64,000 nt of DNA from an uncultured SAR116 cluster alpha proteobacterium (GCA_902619805.1 CACNGC010000001.1:1-64000), one strand, 5' to 3'; positions 16,895 to 26,627 are shown, counted from the first letter of the stretch. The notes: generated by a model not told the origin, from the letters alone. A program made the numbers and translations.

Positions 16895-17998
16895 CTATTT
16901 AATTAATTTATAAATGTCTTCTTTACAAATACTGTATTTTTCTAATTTATCCATGTCAATTTCAAGTTTCCAATTTTCCGATATCAATAGAAAACCATTC
17001 TTAAATTTTAGGGGATTTGATAAAATTCTTGCTTTTGGATCAATTTTTAAAAATCCGTTATATTCTCCAGCATTATCAATTAGGTTGTTTGCAATTCTAG
17101 CTTCCATCCAACAATTAATTTCGGTACCAAGCCCGTCACCAAGTACAATTTTTAATCCTGATTTATGTGCAAATTTTATAGCTTCAGTTAATTTTGTAAT
17201 AGATAAAAATCTTTTTAACTTAAGTTTGCATAATCCTACTCCCTTTATTTTAGAAGCTTTTTCAATGTCCTTAATACTACAAATAGGTTCGTCCAACATA
17301 ATAGGGATCTGTGATAGATGAGCCACAGCAGCGTTTGCATCCCAATCATTAGCATCACATGGCTGTTCAAATAATTCTATGAAATCAGGCTTTAATCCTT
17401 GAACAAATTTACAACCGTCTTGTTTTGTGTAGCCCCTATTAGCATCTATTCTCAGGTTAGCCCTCCCATTTAAATAAGTTTGGATGTTATTTATTTTTTT
17501 AATATCAGCATTAACGTCCTTTCCAACTTTAATTTTAATTGTTGTAAATCCTTGTTCAGTTACTTTGTCCAATTCATCTTTAATTTCAGTCTCTTCCTCT
17601 GCGTTAAATGAAGTTAATAATTTTAGTTTTAATGAACTCTTATTATTTAAAACATCATTTTTTTCTAGCATCTCGATAGCAGTGTAGATTGCACTTGAAG
17701 CAACAATACTAATAGAAGAATGAGATAAAATGATTTCTTTTGCATCGTATAAGTTTTTATTTAAAATTAGCTTTGATATAATTCTAGCAAATGTCCAGCC
17801 ACCATCTCTAGTTTCATTACTAGAGCCTGGTGATATGTGTTGTTCACCCCATCCCTCATTACCTAGATCATCTAAAATATGAACTAACAATGGTTCGAAA
17901 GAATAGAAAGTATTGTAGGATAACTTATAAGGCTTTATTAGAGGCACATTTAGTCTATAAATTGTAACTTTAGAAATAATATTATTTCTATCAATCAT
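16895..17998 (-). CDS. Mandelate racemase/muconate lactonizing enzyme family protein
   Basis: A 367-residue enolase-superfamily enzyme. The N-terminal capping domain is followed by a barrel with K155-x-K157 ('IKIKVG'), metal ligands Asp185 ('RIDANRGY'), Glu211 ('ELFEQP') and Asp236 ('IMLDEP'), and a second lysine pair near residue 260 ('KLKLKR'). This two-lysine layout fits cycloisomerases and dipeptide or acid-sugar epimerases. GAGGA supports the start. It is the first gene of the minus-strand operon that includes the dioxygenase and the Tct transporter. Confidence 0.85.
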   Translation of the reverse strand: MIDRNNIISKVTIYRLNVPLIKPYKLSYNTFYSFEPLLVHILDDLGNEGWGEQHISPGSSNETRDGGWTFARIISKLILNKNLYDAKEIILSHSSISIVASSAIYTAIEMLEKNDVLNNKSSLKLKLLTSFNAEEETEIKDELDKVTEQGFTTIKIKVGKDVNADIKKINNIQTYLNGRANLRIDANRGYTKQDGCKFVQGLKPDFIELFEQPCDANDWDANAAVAHLSQIPIMLDEPICSIKDIEKASKIKGVGLCKLKLKRFLSITKLTEAIKFAHKSGLKIVLGDGLGTEINCWMEARIANNLIDNAGEYNGFLKIDPKARILSNPLKFKNGFLLISENWKLEIDMDKLEKYSICKEDIYKLIK

Positions 17999-18094
17999 AA
18001 AAAAATCCTCATAGTTTTCTTAATAAATATATTAACAATAAGAAAAAATTATATAATATATATTTCATCAATAATTTCTTATAAAGGAGTGCAA

Positions 18095-18625
18095 ATGCCA
18101 ATTTACAGTTTAGGTGAAAAAAAACCTCAATTACCTGAAAATGACTTTTTTTGGGTTGCGCCAGATGCACACGTTATAGGAAATGTCATTCTAGGAAAAG
18201 ATGTTGGGGTATGGTTTGGATCAGTTTTAAGAGGTGATAATGACGTCATTAAGATTGGTGAAGAAACAAATATACAAGAAAACACAATAATTCACGTCGA
18301 TCCTGATTGCCCTGTCACAATAGGTAATAATTGTACAATTGGTCATAATGCAATTATTCACGGTTGTACAATAGGTAATAATTCTCTTGTTGGTATGGGT
18401 GCAACAATTCTTAATAATGCTAAGATAGGAAATAATTGCCTTGTAGGTGCTGGTGCCCTCGTTACTGAAAATAAAGAATTTCCTGACGGTTGGTTAATTG
18501 TTGGTTCACCGGCTAAAGCTGTAAGAGAATTAAGTCAAGAGATGATTGATAATATGACAAGGTCATCAAAGCATTACGTTGCAAACTTCAAAAAGTTTGC
18601 AAAAGAGATGAAAGAGATTAAATAA
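18095..18625 (+). CDS. Gamma-class carbonic anhydrase-like hexapeptide protein
   Basis: A 176-residue left-handed beta-helix protein. Hexapeptide repeats run through 'APDAHVIGNVILGKDVGVWF', 'NIQENTIIHVD', 'IGHNAIIHGCTIG' and 'VGMGATILNNAKIG'. The zinc histidines of the gamma-CA family (YrdA/PaaY type) are present in 'IIHVD', 'IGHNAIIH'. It may hydrate CO2 or be a related thioesterase-like or acetyltransferase-like protein. AAGGAG before the ATG at 18095 decides the start over the GTG at 18089. Confidence 0.85.
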   Translation: MPIYSLGEKKPQLPENDFFWVAPDAHVIGNVILGKDVGVWFGSVLRGDNDVIKIGEETNIQENTIIHVDPDCPVTIGNNCTIGHNAIIHGCTIGNNSLVGMGATILNNAKIGNNCLVGAGALVTENKEFPDGWLIVGSPAKAVRELSQEMIDNMTRSSKHYVANFKKFAKEMKEIK

Positions 18626-19829
18626 CCTTATCGTCTTTTAAATTCTCAATTTCATCTTTAGTATAACCTAAACCTGTTAATATTTCACTATTATGCTCTC
18701 CGAGTTTAGGCGCTCTTTTTATGTTCGCAGGTGTTTTGGAAAACTTCCAAGGAGTGCCGTGCACTTTCATATTCTTGTTTAGTTCTGGGTACCATACCTC
18801 GGTTACATAATTGTTTTCTTTTATATTTGGGTCTTTTGATGCTTCAAGCATTGTATTAACGTGGGTAGATATCATATCAGCTTTTCTCAAGACTGATATC
18901 CAATTATCTCTGGTATCGGTTGAGAATAATTCAGCAAGTTTATCTAAAATTTCAGTTTTCTTTATTTCAGATTCAAATGCCAAACCGAGGTCAATAAGAC
19001 CATTTTCTGTAAGAATGTCAAAAAAGTTAAGAGCTTTCATTGCTTCTTGCCAGTCATCTGAATCAAGTTGAAGTGCAAAAGGTTTACCATTAATATCATT
19101 AAAACATGCAGCAATACCTGGTCTTTCTCTTGTTCCATTAATTCTAGCTCCAGTGATTGGTGGCCTGTTACTCCACATTGCTGTAGTCATAGTCCAACCA
19201 AGAAGTCTAAAAGCGCTCCCAACTAAAGAAGTTTCTAATTTTTGACCTTTTCCTGTTTTTTGAGCATTTATATATGCAGCTAAAATTCCTCCGAAAGTTA
19301 GAATTGCACAGCTTTCATCTGCAACTGAGGCTACTCCAGTTTTTAAATTGTTTCCAGGTATTGAATATGCTTCAGCGATACCACTCAAAGCTTGTCCAAC
19401 AGCATCAGTTCCTGGTAAATGTCCGTCTGGTGCGTCAGGTCCATAAGCAGAAACAGAGGCATAAACTATTTTAGGATTAATTTTGCTAAGAGTTTCATAA
19501 TCAAAATTAAGTTTTTCAGCAACGCCTGGTCTAAAATTTTGACCAAACACATCAGCATCTTTAATTAAACTGTGAAGTATTTTTTGCCCGTTTTCTGATT
19601 TAAGATTGAGAGTTAAACTTTTAACACCTCTATTATTAGTCTCAAAAAATGATCCAACTTCACCTTCTAAAAAACCAGAGTTACGATTATTATCACCTTT
19701 ACCTGGTGTTTCAATTTTAATTACTTCAGCACCAAGATCTGCCATTAACATGTAGGGAACAGTTCCAGCTTGTGCCGTTGAACACGCAACTATTTTTAAC
19801 CCAGAAAGAGCTCCATTTATCTCATTCAT
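18618..19829 (-). CDS. CaiB/BaiF (class III) CoA-transferase
   Basis: A 403-residue family III CoA-transferase, moving CoA from one carboxylic acid to another. It opens with 'LSGLKIVACSTAQAGTVPYM' and has 'GAEVIKIETPGKGD', 'LKSENGQKILHSLI' and the catalytic Asp in 'PGTDAVGQALSGIAE'. It lies nine bases from the enoyl-CoA hydratase gene and is convergent with, and overlaps, the carbonic anhydrase gene by eight bases. It likely activates an acid whose CoA ester is hydrated by the neighbour. Confidence 0.88.
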   Translation of the reverse strand: MNEINGALSGLKIVACSTAQAGTVPYMLMADLGAEVIKIETPGKGDNNRNSGFLEGEVGSFFETNNRGVKSLTLNLKSENGQKILHSLIKDADVFGQNFRPGVAEKLNFDYETLSKINPKIVYASVSAYGPDAPDGHLPGTDAVGQALSGIAEAYSIPGNNLKTGVASVADESCAILTFGGILAAYINAQKTGKGQKLETSLVGSAFRLLGWTMTTAMWSNRPPITGARINGTRERPGIAACFNDINGKPFALQLDSDDWQEAMKALNFFDILTENGLIDLGLAFESEIKKTEILDKLAELFSTDTRDNWISVLRKADMISTHVNTMLEASKDPNIKENNYVTEVWYPELNKNMKVHGTPWKFSKTPANIKRAPKLGEHNSEILTGLGYTKDEIENLKDDKVI

Positions 19830-19837
19830 TTTGACCT

Positions 19838-20647
19838 CTAATTTTCCTTTAATTTTGGCATATTGTATCTATCTTCAGGTTTAAGCCAACCTTTGAAGTT
19901 TGGCTTTCTTTTTTCTGCAAAGGCTCTTCTACTTTCCATTCTATCCTCAGTGTCGCCATGAAGATGTAGTTTTTCAGCAAGATCTGCAATGTTAGGATTA
20001 ATTTTTGGTGCCATATGCTTCATCATATAAAGTGTGTTTACTCTTGCAGCAGGAGGGAGTGATAGCAGATGCTCTGCTATTGAATAAGCTTCACTCATAA
20101 GATCTTTAGCTTCAACTAAACGATTAATGAAACCAACTTGATGCATCCTTTCAGCAGAAATTCTATATCCGAAAGCCATTTCAGTTGCTACTGGATGTGG
20201 AAGATTGCCATAATGTCCATGGTTATAACCGCCAAGAAGCCATCTTTTAGCTTCTGACATTTCAAAAATTGCTTCTTTTACAGCAACTCTAAGATCTGTT
20301 CTCTCAACTAACATAAATCCACCACCCATTGCATATCCATTAACTGCTGCTATGACTGGTTTTTGAAGAGCACCTGTTTGAAATGGGTCAACTAAATTTT
20401 CTTCTACAAATTCTTTTGGGGAACCTGGGATGCCTCTGTCAATAGACTCTTTCATGTCTTCGCCTGCACAAAAACCTCTTCCAGTTCCTGTTAAAATTGC
20501 TACTTCTAGATCTTTATCCTCATGAAATCTATTGAACGCTTCTGCCATTCCTTTTCTTATAACGGTACTTAAAGCATTTAACCTTTCTGGACGATTTAAT
20601 CTGATAGTAATTATTTGGCCGTTAATTTCAGTTTCAACAAAACTCAT
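19838..20647 (-). CDS. Enoyl-CoA hydratase/isomerase family protein
   Basis: A 269-residue crotonase-fold protein. The oxyanion-hole region 'GTGRGFCAGEDMKES' and 'NGYAMGGGFMLVERTDLRVA' are clear. The second catalytic Glu region is altered ('AKRWLLGGYNHGHYGNLPH'), so it may not be a simple short-chain hydratase. GGAGC seven bases before the ATG at 20647 decides the start. It pairs with the downstream CoA-transferase in a two-gene operon divergent from frmA. Confidence 0.85.
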   Translation of the reverse strand: MSFVETEINGQIITIRLNRPERLNALSTVIRKGMAEAFNRFHEDKDLEVAILTGTGRGFCAGEDMKESIDRGIPGSPKEFVEENLVDPFQTGALQKPVIAAVNGYAMGGGFMLVERTDLRVAVKEAIFEMSEAKRWLLGGYNHGHYGNLPHPVATEMAFGYRISAERMHQVGFINRLVEAKDLMSEAYSIAEHLLSLPPAARVNTLYMMKHMAPKINPNIADLAEKLHLHGDTEDRMESRRAFAEKRKPNFKGWLKPEDRYNMPKLKEN

Positions 20648-20769
20648 AAAGATGCTCCTAATATCTAAATCTTTTAAACCTAATTTATATACTAAAAAAT
20701 CTTGCAAGTCATGGATATTAAATCATAATAAATTTTAGATTTTATAAAATTCTTGTTTGGGGGAGCATA

Positions 20770-21879
20770 ATGAAAACTAAAGCCGCAGTTGCTGTTGAAG
20801 CAGGAAAACCACTCGAAATTATGGATGTGGATTTGGAAAGACCTCGTTCTGGAGAAGTTTTAGTCGAAATTAAAGCAACAGGTATATGTCATACTGATGA
20901 GTTTACACTTTCTGGCGATGATCCTGAAGGACTTTTCCCAGCAATATTAGGGCATGAAGGAGCAGGAGTAGTTAGAGAAGTGGGCAAAGGTGTAACATCT
21001 CTGAAAGAAGGTGATCATGTAATTCCTCTTTATACTCCTGAATGCAGAGAATGTGATTATTGTTTGCATCCAAAGACTAATTTATGTCAGGCCATAAGAG
21101 TTACCCAAGGTAAAGGAGTTATGCCCGACGGCACTAGTAGATTTTCTATAAATGGAAAACCAATATTGCACTATATGGGAACATCTACCTTTTCAAACTA
21201 CACCGTAGTTCCTGAAATTGCACTTGCTAAAGTAAACAAAAAAGCTCCTTTTGATAAAATTTGTTACATTGGTTGCGGTGTAACTACAGGTATAGGCGCC
21301 GTTATCAACACTGCAAAAGCAACTGCAGGTTGTAATGCAGTGGTGTTTGGTTTAGGAGGCATTGGGCTCAACGTCATTCAAGGTTTGAGGATGATAGGAG
21401 CCAATATAATTGTTGGTGTGGACATGAATAACAAAAAAGAGTCTTGGGGTAAAAAGTTCGGTATGACACATTTTGTTAATCCGTCAGAGATAGAAGGTGA
21501 CTTGGTAAATTACTTGGTTGAACTTACAGGTGGTGGTGCAGACTACTCTTTTGAATGTATTGGGAATGTGAACGTAATGAGACAAGCTTTAGAGTGCGCA
21601 CATAAAGGCTGGGGAGAAAGTATAATAATTGGAGTTGCTGGAGCGGGGCAAGAAATTAAAACTAGACCTTTCCAACTAGTTACAGGCAGAAGTTGGAAAG
21701 GTACAGCTTTTGGAGGAGCAAGAGGAAGAACCGATGTTCCTAAAATTGTGGAGTGGTATCTTCAAGGAAAAATTGATATTGATCCAATGATTACTCATAA
21801 CTTAAAACTAGAAGATATTAACAAAGGTTTTGATTTGATGCATGCAGGTGAATCAATAAGATCAGTTGTAGTGTTTTAA
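20770..21879 (+). CDS. frmA: S-(hydroxymethyl)glutathione dehydrogenase (class III alcohol dehydrogenase)
   Basis: A 369-residue zinc dehydrogenase of formaldehyde detoxification. Catalytic zinc ligands are Cys40 ('[12 protein letters not shown]') and His62-Glu63; the structural zinc has Cys92, 95, 98 and 106. The '[17 protein letters not shown]' and '[16 protein letters not shown]' segments are characteristic of class III enzymes. It oxidises S-hydroxymethylglutathione to S-formylglutathione. GGGGGAG precedes the ATG. Its stop overlaps the start of the hydrolase gene that takes the next step. Confidence 0.94.
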   Translation: MKTKAAVAVEAGKPLEIMDVDLERPRSGEVLVEIKATGICHTDEFTLSGDDPEGLFPAILGHEGAGVVREVGKGVTSLKEGDHVIPLYTPECRECDYCLHPKTNLCQAIRVTQGKGVMPDGTSRFSINGKPILHYMGTSTFSNYTVVPEIALAKVNKKAPFDKICYIGCGVTTGIGAVINTAKATAGCNAVVFGLGGIGLNVIQGLRMIGANIIVGVDMNNKKESWGKKFGMTHFVNPSEIEGDLVNYLVELTGGGADYSFECIGNVNVMRQALECAHKGWGESIIIGVAGAGQEIKTRPFQLVTGRSWKGTAFGGARGRTDVPKIVEWYLQGKIDIDPMITHNLKLEDINKGFDLMHAGESIRSVVVF

Positions 21880-22703
21880 TGAAAAACATATCTGAAGCAT
21901 TTTCATTTGAGGGCAAACAATTAGTTTGTAGTCATCAGTCTCTGGTTAATAATTGTGAAATGACTTTTGCAGTTTTTATCCCTCCAAAAATAAAAAACCC
22001 TCCAGTAGTGTGGTATCTATCTGGTTTGACTTGTAGTCATTTAAACGTAATGGAAAAAGGCGAGTATAGAAAAAAAGCAGCTGAATTAGGCATGGCAATT
22101 ATCTGCCCTGACACTAGTCCTAGGGGAGAAGATATACCTGACGAAAACGGCAATTGGCAATTTGGTAGCGGGGCTGGTTTTTATTTAGATGCAACAAAAT
22201 TTCCCTACGACAAAAACTATAATATGTATAGTTATATAGTTGATGAACTTCCAAGTGTTATTGAAAAATATTTTGATTTTGATATGTCTAGACAAAGTAT
22301 TTTCGGTCATTCAATGGGTGGACACGGAGCTATTGTAATGGCTTTGAGAAATCCAAAGAAGTATAAAAGTTGTTCAGCATTTGCCCCGATTGTCGAACCA
22401 TCGACAGCCAGTTGGTCTAGCGAGGCTTTTAAAAAATACATTGGTTTAGACCAAAATAATTGGCAAATGTATGATAGTGTAGCTTTAGTCAAAAAGGGTT
22501 ATCATTTTCCTGAAATTCTTGTTGACCAAGGAGATGCCGATAGCTTTTTAGAAGAGGGTTTAAGGCCATGGCTATTAGAGGATGCTTGTAAAAACACAAA
22601 CATTAATTTAAAACTCAGAATGCAACCAAATTATGATCATTCATATTATTTTATTTCAACTTTTATGACCGATCATTTAATTTGGCATAGACAGAGAATA
22701 TAA
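21879..22703 (+). CDS. fghA: S-formylglutathione hydrolase
   Basis: A 274-residue alpha/beta hydrolase (esterase D family) that releases formate and glutathione from S-formylglutathione. The nucleophile is Ser145 in GHSMGG; 'VVWYLSGLTCSHLNVMEKGE' and 'CPDTSPRG' are family signatures, and the C-terminal 'YDHSYYFISTFM' holds the catalytic His. The ATG shares its A with the frmA stop (TAATG), so translation is coupled. Together they turn formaldehyde into formate. Confidence 0.94.
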   Translation: MKNISEAFSFEGKQLVCSHQSLVNNCEMTFAVFIPPKIKNPPVVWYLSGLTCSHLNVMEKGEYRKKAAELGMAIICPDTSPRGEDIPDENGNWQFGSGAGFYLDATKFPYDKNYNMYSYIVDELPSVIEKYFDFDMSRQSIFGHSMGGHGAIVMALRNPKKYKSCSAFAPIVEPSTASWSSEAFKKYIGLDQNNWQMYDSVALVKKGYHFPEILVDQGDADSFLEEGLRPWLLEDACKNTNINLKLRMQPNYDHSYYFISTFMTDHLIWHRQRI

Positions 22704-22705
22704 AG

Positions 22706-23122
22706 TTACTTTTGTGGAATAGAATAAGTAAGCGAAGCGTGGGCAACAGGCTCGTCAATATCTTCTGAATAAATTAAAACATCTCCAACACTTAAAGTTT
22801 TACCTAATTTTAAAATTCTGGCTTTACTAGTTAAATTTTTCTCATTTGGTTTTCTTAAAAAATTTATTGAACAATTAGTTGTAACAGTAAGGCTTTTAGG
22901 ACCTATAATGCTTAAAGTTGCTAAATAAAAGGTTACATCTGCCAATAAAAACATTGTAGGACCTGAAACTGTTGCCCCTGGTCTCAAATGTTCTTCAGTT
23001 ATATACATTAACATTGAAAAAGATTGATCATTTACCTCTAATATCTTGAAGTTTTTGCTTACTTGAGGAAATTCTTTATTTAAAAATTTATCAAGGCTTT
23101 CTTTTGTCATCAACTGTTGCAT
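22706..23122 (-). CDS. PaaI-type hotdog thioesterase
   Basis: A 138-residue hotdog-fold protein. 'ATVSGPTMFLLADVTFYLAT' is the central helix with the Asp typical of PaaI/YigI-type thioesterases, and 'TVTTNCSINFLRKP' is the strand after it. It probably hydrolyses an acyl-CoA released in the neighbouring catabolic genes. It lies five bases from the PcaB-like gene on the same strand. Confidence 0.8.
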   Translation of the reverse strand: MQQLMTKESLDKFLNKEFPQVSKNFKILEVNDQSFSMLMYITEEHLRPGATVSGPTMFLLADVTFYLATLSIIGPKSLTVTTNCSINFLRKPNEKNLTSKARILKLGKTLSVGDVLIYSEDIDEPVAHASLTYSIPQK

Positions 23123-23126
23123 TATA

Positions 23127-24482
23127 TTAGGGTAACTTTCTTTTATCTAAAAGTCTCTGTGCCATAGTAGGAGCTGCCCCTAAGTAATTAGATGGATCTA
23201 TAATTTTTAACAAATCTTGCTCATTAAATAAGTCAGAGATTTCTTTATTTTTTAATAAAGTATCTAAGAATGATATGTTTTTTTTGATTGATTCTCTACA
23301 ACAGTCATAAACTAAATCGTGTGCAATTTGTCTTCCCATCTTGGGTGCAAGGGCCATCATAACAGACTCTGCAACTATTAATCCATTGGTTTTATAAATA
23401 TTATCTTTCATTTTTTCAGGTGAAACTTCTAAACCTTCCAAAAGATATTTAGCTGAGTTGAAAGATGAAGAAGCAACCAAAAAGGCATTAGGTAATGCAT
23501 GCCATTCTACATGCCATTGACCTGTAGCTCTTTCATGGTCAAGGACCATAGCATCTAGCATAGAAGAATGATGTTCTCTTAATAGTTTTGAACAAGCCAG
23601 CATTACCTCAGAAGAAATGGGATTTCTTTTTTGAGGCATTGTCGAAGAAGAACCCCGTCCGTGAAGATAAGGTTCAGCTACTTCTTGTGTTTCTGTTTGC
23701 ATCATTAACATCACATCATAAGCTATTTTACCAAGAGATGCAGCGACCATTGCAAGCCAACCAGTTACCTCACAAAAATTATCTCTAATAGAATGCCAAC
23801 TAACGTCAGGTACATTCAGATCCAACTCTTCTGCAAGAGTTGACTGTGTTTTGAGGCCATCATTTTCTCCTAAAGAAGCAAGCGTTCCTGCTGCTCCAAA
23901 AAATGAAACATTGAAAATGCGTTTCTTCATTTCTTCCAGTCTTTTGTGATGCCTATCTATTCCAGATAACCAAGTAGATGCCTTGTAACCAAACGATATA
24001 GGCAAAGCATGTTGCAAATGTGTTCTACCAGCCATAGGTGTTTTAATATGACGCTCAACAATTCTTTCTAAAGCATCTGAAATTGATTTTAGGTCTTTAG
24101 ATAATAATTCAAGACCCTTTCTAATTTGTAGAACATCTGCTGTGTCCATAATATCTTGTGTTGTAGCGCCCCAATGACAAAATTGTCCAAAGTTGCCTTC
24201 AACTTTTTCACTTAGTTGTTCTACTAGTGGAAGAATTGGATATCCAACTATAGATGTCCTTTTTTCTAGTTTTTCCCAATCAATAATGTCTACCTTTGCT
24301 GCTTGAGTTATTTTTTTCCCAGCTTCTTTTGGTATAATATTTAACTTAGACTGTGATCTTGCTAAAGCCGCTTCTACATCTAAATATAACTGTGTAGTAC
24401 CCTCATCAGAAAATAATAAATGCATTTCTTTAGTACCGAACATTTCTCCCCATATTTTTGAATTTGTAACTAATGCAGGCAT
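23127..24482 (-). CDS. pcaB: 3-carboxy-cis,cis-muconate cycloisomerase-like lyase
   Basis: A 451-residue member of the fumarase/aspartase/adenylosuccinate lyase superfamily. The signature loop is 'GSSTMPQKRNPISSEVM'. 'DHERATGQWHVEWHALP' is the segment that marks PcaB rather than argininosuccinate or adenylosuccinate lyase. It would lactonise the product of PcaHG (pobA-pcaHG are about 16 kb away). A related lyase with another substrate is possible because no pcaC or pcaD is adjacent. The length is normal. Confidence 0.75.
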   Translation of the reverse strand: MPALVTNSKIWGEMFGTKEMHLLFSDEGTTQLYLDVEAALARSQSKLNIIPKEAGKKITQAAKVDIIDWEKLEKRTSIVGYPILPLVEQLSEKVEGNFGQFCHWGATTQDIMDTADVLQIRKGLELLSKDLKSISDALERIVERHIKTPMAGRTHLQHALPISFGYKASTWLSGIDRHHKRLEEMKKRIFNVSFFGAAGTLASLGENDGLKTQSTLAEELDLNVPDVSWHSIRDNFCEVTGWLAMVAASLGKIAYDVMLMMQTETQEVAEPYLHGRGSSSTMPQKRNPISSEVMLACSKLLREHHSSMLDAMVLDHERATGQWHVEWHALPNAFLVASSSFNSAKYLLEGLEVSPEKMKDNIYKTNGLIVAESVMMALAPKMGRQIAHDLVYDCCRESIKKNISFLDTLLKNKEISDLFNEQDLLKIIDPSNYLGAAPTMAQRLLDKRKLP

Positions 24483-24498
24483 TTATATTCCCTATAAT

Positions 24499-25290
24499 TT
24501 AATTTTGATACCAAGATGCAGTTCTTTTCTCAAGAAAACTATTTAGACCCTCTTTTGCTTCATCAGTCATCCTTTTTTGAGAATGTTCAAAAACAAGTTC
24601 GTCAAATTTTTCATCTGATAACATTAAACCACTTTCAATTAAAGCTCTTCTTTTTGTAGCTTCTAAAGCATCTGGAGCGCACATTAACAAGTCCTCAATA
24701 ACAGGTTGAACAGCATTTTCAAGCTCACCCGTTTTACAAACTTGGTGAACTAAACCCATTTCCCTGGCCTGACTGGCACTAAAACGCTCACATGTAAGAG
24801 CATATCTTCTAACATTTCTTACCCCAATACTAGCATTCAAATGAGGTATTATTATTCCTGCCATTACACCCCATTTAGCTTCAGAAATAGAAAAGATAGC
24901 ATCTTCACTAGCTATTACTACGTCAGCGGCTGCGGCAATTCCAGTTCCACCTCCAAAGCATCCTCCATGGATCAAGGCGATTGTTGGCTTAGGGAACTTT
25001 GTAAGACCTTGGATCGCTGAAGCTGTTTTTCTTGAAACCTCTATATTTTCTTTTTGACTGAGTTTACCAATTTCTTTAAGCCATTGTAAGTCAGCACCTG
25101 CTTGAAAATGTTTTCCATTGCCTTTAATGAGAACTATTCTTACAGAATTATTTTTATATAAAGATTCAAAGCTTTTGATTAACTCAATAATCATATCTCC
25201 ATTATATGCATTATTTCTTTCTGGACGGTTTAAAATAACTTCAGCAATTCCTCTTTCATTTACGCTTGTTAATACAATATTTTCACTCAT
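24499..25290 (-). CDS. Enoyl-CoA hydratase/isomerase family protein
   Basis: A 263-residue crotonase-family enzyme. 'GNGKHFQAGADLQWLKE' and 'HGGCFGGGTGIAAAADVVIA' form the oxyanion hole, and 'ISEAKWGVMAGIIIPHL' carries the catalytic Glu of methylglutaconyl-CoA hydratase-like members. GAAGGA before the ATG at 25290 supports that start rather than the ATG or alternative codon 24 bases upstream. It is on the same strand as the PcaB-like and thioesterase genes, probably one operon. Confidence 0.85.
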   Translation of the reverse strand: MSENIVLTSVNERGIAEVILNRPERNNAYNGDMIIELIKSFESLYKNNSVRIVLIKGNGKHFQAGADLQWLKEIGKLSQKENIEVSRKTASAIQGLTKFPKPTIALIHGGCFGGGTGIAAAADVVIASEDAIFSISEAKWGVMAGIIIPHLNASIGVRNVRRYALTCERFSASQAREMGLVHQVCKTGELENAVQPVIEDLLMCAPDALEATKRRALIESGLMLSDEKFDELVFEHSQKRMTDEAKEGLNSFLEKRTASWYQN

Positions 25291-25327
25291 TACTGATCCT
25301 TCTATTTTTATCACTTGAAATACAATT

Positions 25328-25672
25328 TTAATTTACAAGATCTAGTGCAGTTATTGATGCATCTTGAATTGAGAATGCCCTAAGTCTTATAAAAACATTA
25401 AATTTATTTTGTAAAATTTTACCAATTCTTTTTAAACATTTATCTCTTTTGTCAATATTTCTAGTCTCTTTATCTCTAAACTTCAATTCACCAAATATTT
25501 TATAATTTGAGCAAATTATTTTACTCTTAACCCATATAATTTGACAGTTGTTTTTTTTAGCCTCTAACTCTTCTTGAATAATATCTATTATGCTTTTTTC
25601 TATTGCTTTAACCGCAGAAATTTCAAAAATATTTTCTAAGGTTTCATCTATATGTAAAATTAAAGAAGGCAT
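25328..25672 (-). CDS. Tautomerase-superfamily protein, 5-carboxymethyl-2-hydroxymuconate isomerase-like
   Basis: A 114-residue protein that begins Met-Pro, giving the N-terminal Pro1 catalytic base of the tautomerase superfamily after Met removal. 'MPSLILHIDETLEN', the spacing to 'RLRAFSIQD', and the length fit the 5-carboxymethyl-2-hydroxymuconate delta-isomerase (CHMI) branch, although identity looks low. AGGA lies before the ATG. It is the first gene of the minus-strand enoyl-CoA hydratase/PcaB-like operon, which fits a role in aromatic ring-fission product isomerisation. Confidence 0.5.
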   Translation of the reverse strand: MPSLILHIDETLENIFEISAVKAIEKSIIDIIQEELEAKKNNCQIIWVKSKIICSNYKIFGELKFRDKETRNIDKRDKCLKRIGKILQNKFNVFIRLRAFSIQDASITALDLVN

Positions 25673-25769
25673 ATCAAAGTTCCTATCACATAAATATTTT
25701 ATTAATTGATATTAATATAATTTTTATATTTAATGGTTTCAAATATTCTTAAAAATAAAGGTTTGGCAA

Positions 25770-26627
25770 ATGGAGAATGAAGCGCTTGATATTAATCATT
25801 TAAATAAATGGTTAGGTAATATAGAGACTGTAACAGATTACCTTACACCAATTGTTGAACAGAGGTACAGAGCGACATTAAATATTGATCCGGGTGATCC
25901 CAAAATTGGGGAGGACGCAACCTCTGGTTTACATTGGATGTTAGGTTGGGATTTAAAAAAAAATGATGAACTTGGAGTGGACTCTCATCCAGCTAGAGGT
26001 GATTTTTTGCCTCCAGTCCCACTTCCAAGAAGAATGTGGGCAGGCAGTCAGATCAAAGTAATAAAACCTCTAAGAGTAGGTGATAAAGTAATAAAAAAAT
26101 CTAAGGTAGCTGACATAAAGCTAAAGGAAGGTAGAACAGGACAGCTTTGCTTTGTTACTGCAGAGTATGAATTTTTAGTTAATGAAGAGGTAAGATTGCA
26201 TGAACTTCATAATATTGTTTATAGAGATGTAACTAAAGCAGGTGGTGGTTCTGGTGTGTCAGACACAATTCCAGAAGATGCAGACTATACAGAAACTATT
26301 TTTATGCATCCAACAATTTTGTTCCGTTATTCAGCAATTGGTTTTGTAGGTCATAGGATACATTACGACTATCCATATACTAAAAATGAAGAGAACTATC
26401 CTGATTTGATTGTTCATGGTCCTTTGCAAGCTACTTTTTTATTAAGAGCAGCTGAAAAGCTTAAAGGTAAGACTGTAACATCATTTAGTCATAAAGTTAT
26501 GGCTCCTGTTTTTGCAAATAGTGATTATATCATTGGCGCAAAAGAAAACACTAATGGAAGTGTTAGTTGTTGGGGTGCAGTAAAGGGTTCAGGAATGACA
26601 ATGCAAGCTGAAGCATGTTTTGAATAG
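25770..26627 (+). CDS. HTD2-type MaoC dehydratase (mesaconyl-C4-CoA hydratase-like)
   Basis: A 285-residue double-hotdog hydratase. The N-terminal hotdog has 'LHWMLGWDLKKNDELG' and 'DFLPPVPLPRRMWAG'; the catalytic hotdog has 'RYSAIGFVGHRIHYDYPY' and 'LIVHGPLQA', the Asp/His hydratase motif of the type-2 (HTD2) group. This group includes mesaconyl-C4-CoA (3-methylfumaryl-CoA) hydratase and itaconyl-CoA hydratase. It starts a run of plus-strand genes that together fit C5-dicarboxyl-CoA chemistry. Confidence 0.82.
   Translation: MENEALDINHLNKWLGNIETVTDYLTPIVEQRYRATLNIDPGDPKIGEDATSGLHWMLGWDLKKNDELGVDSHPARGDFLPPVPLPRRMWAGSQIKVIKPLRVGDKVIKKSKVADIKLKEGRTGQLCFVTAEYEFLVNEEVRLHELHNIVYRDVTKAGGGSGVSDTIPEDADYTETIFMHPTILFRYSAIGFVGHRIHYDYPYTKNEENYPDLIVHGPLQATFLLRAAEKLKGKTVTSFSHKVMAPVFANSDYIIGAKENTNGSVSCWGAVKGSGMTMQAEACFE

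Noticed and set aside
16914-17321. 135-codon plus-strand open frame
   Set aside because: It is antisense to the MLE-family gene, whose metal ligands and operon context are clear.
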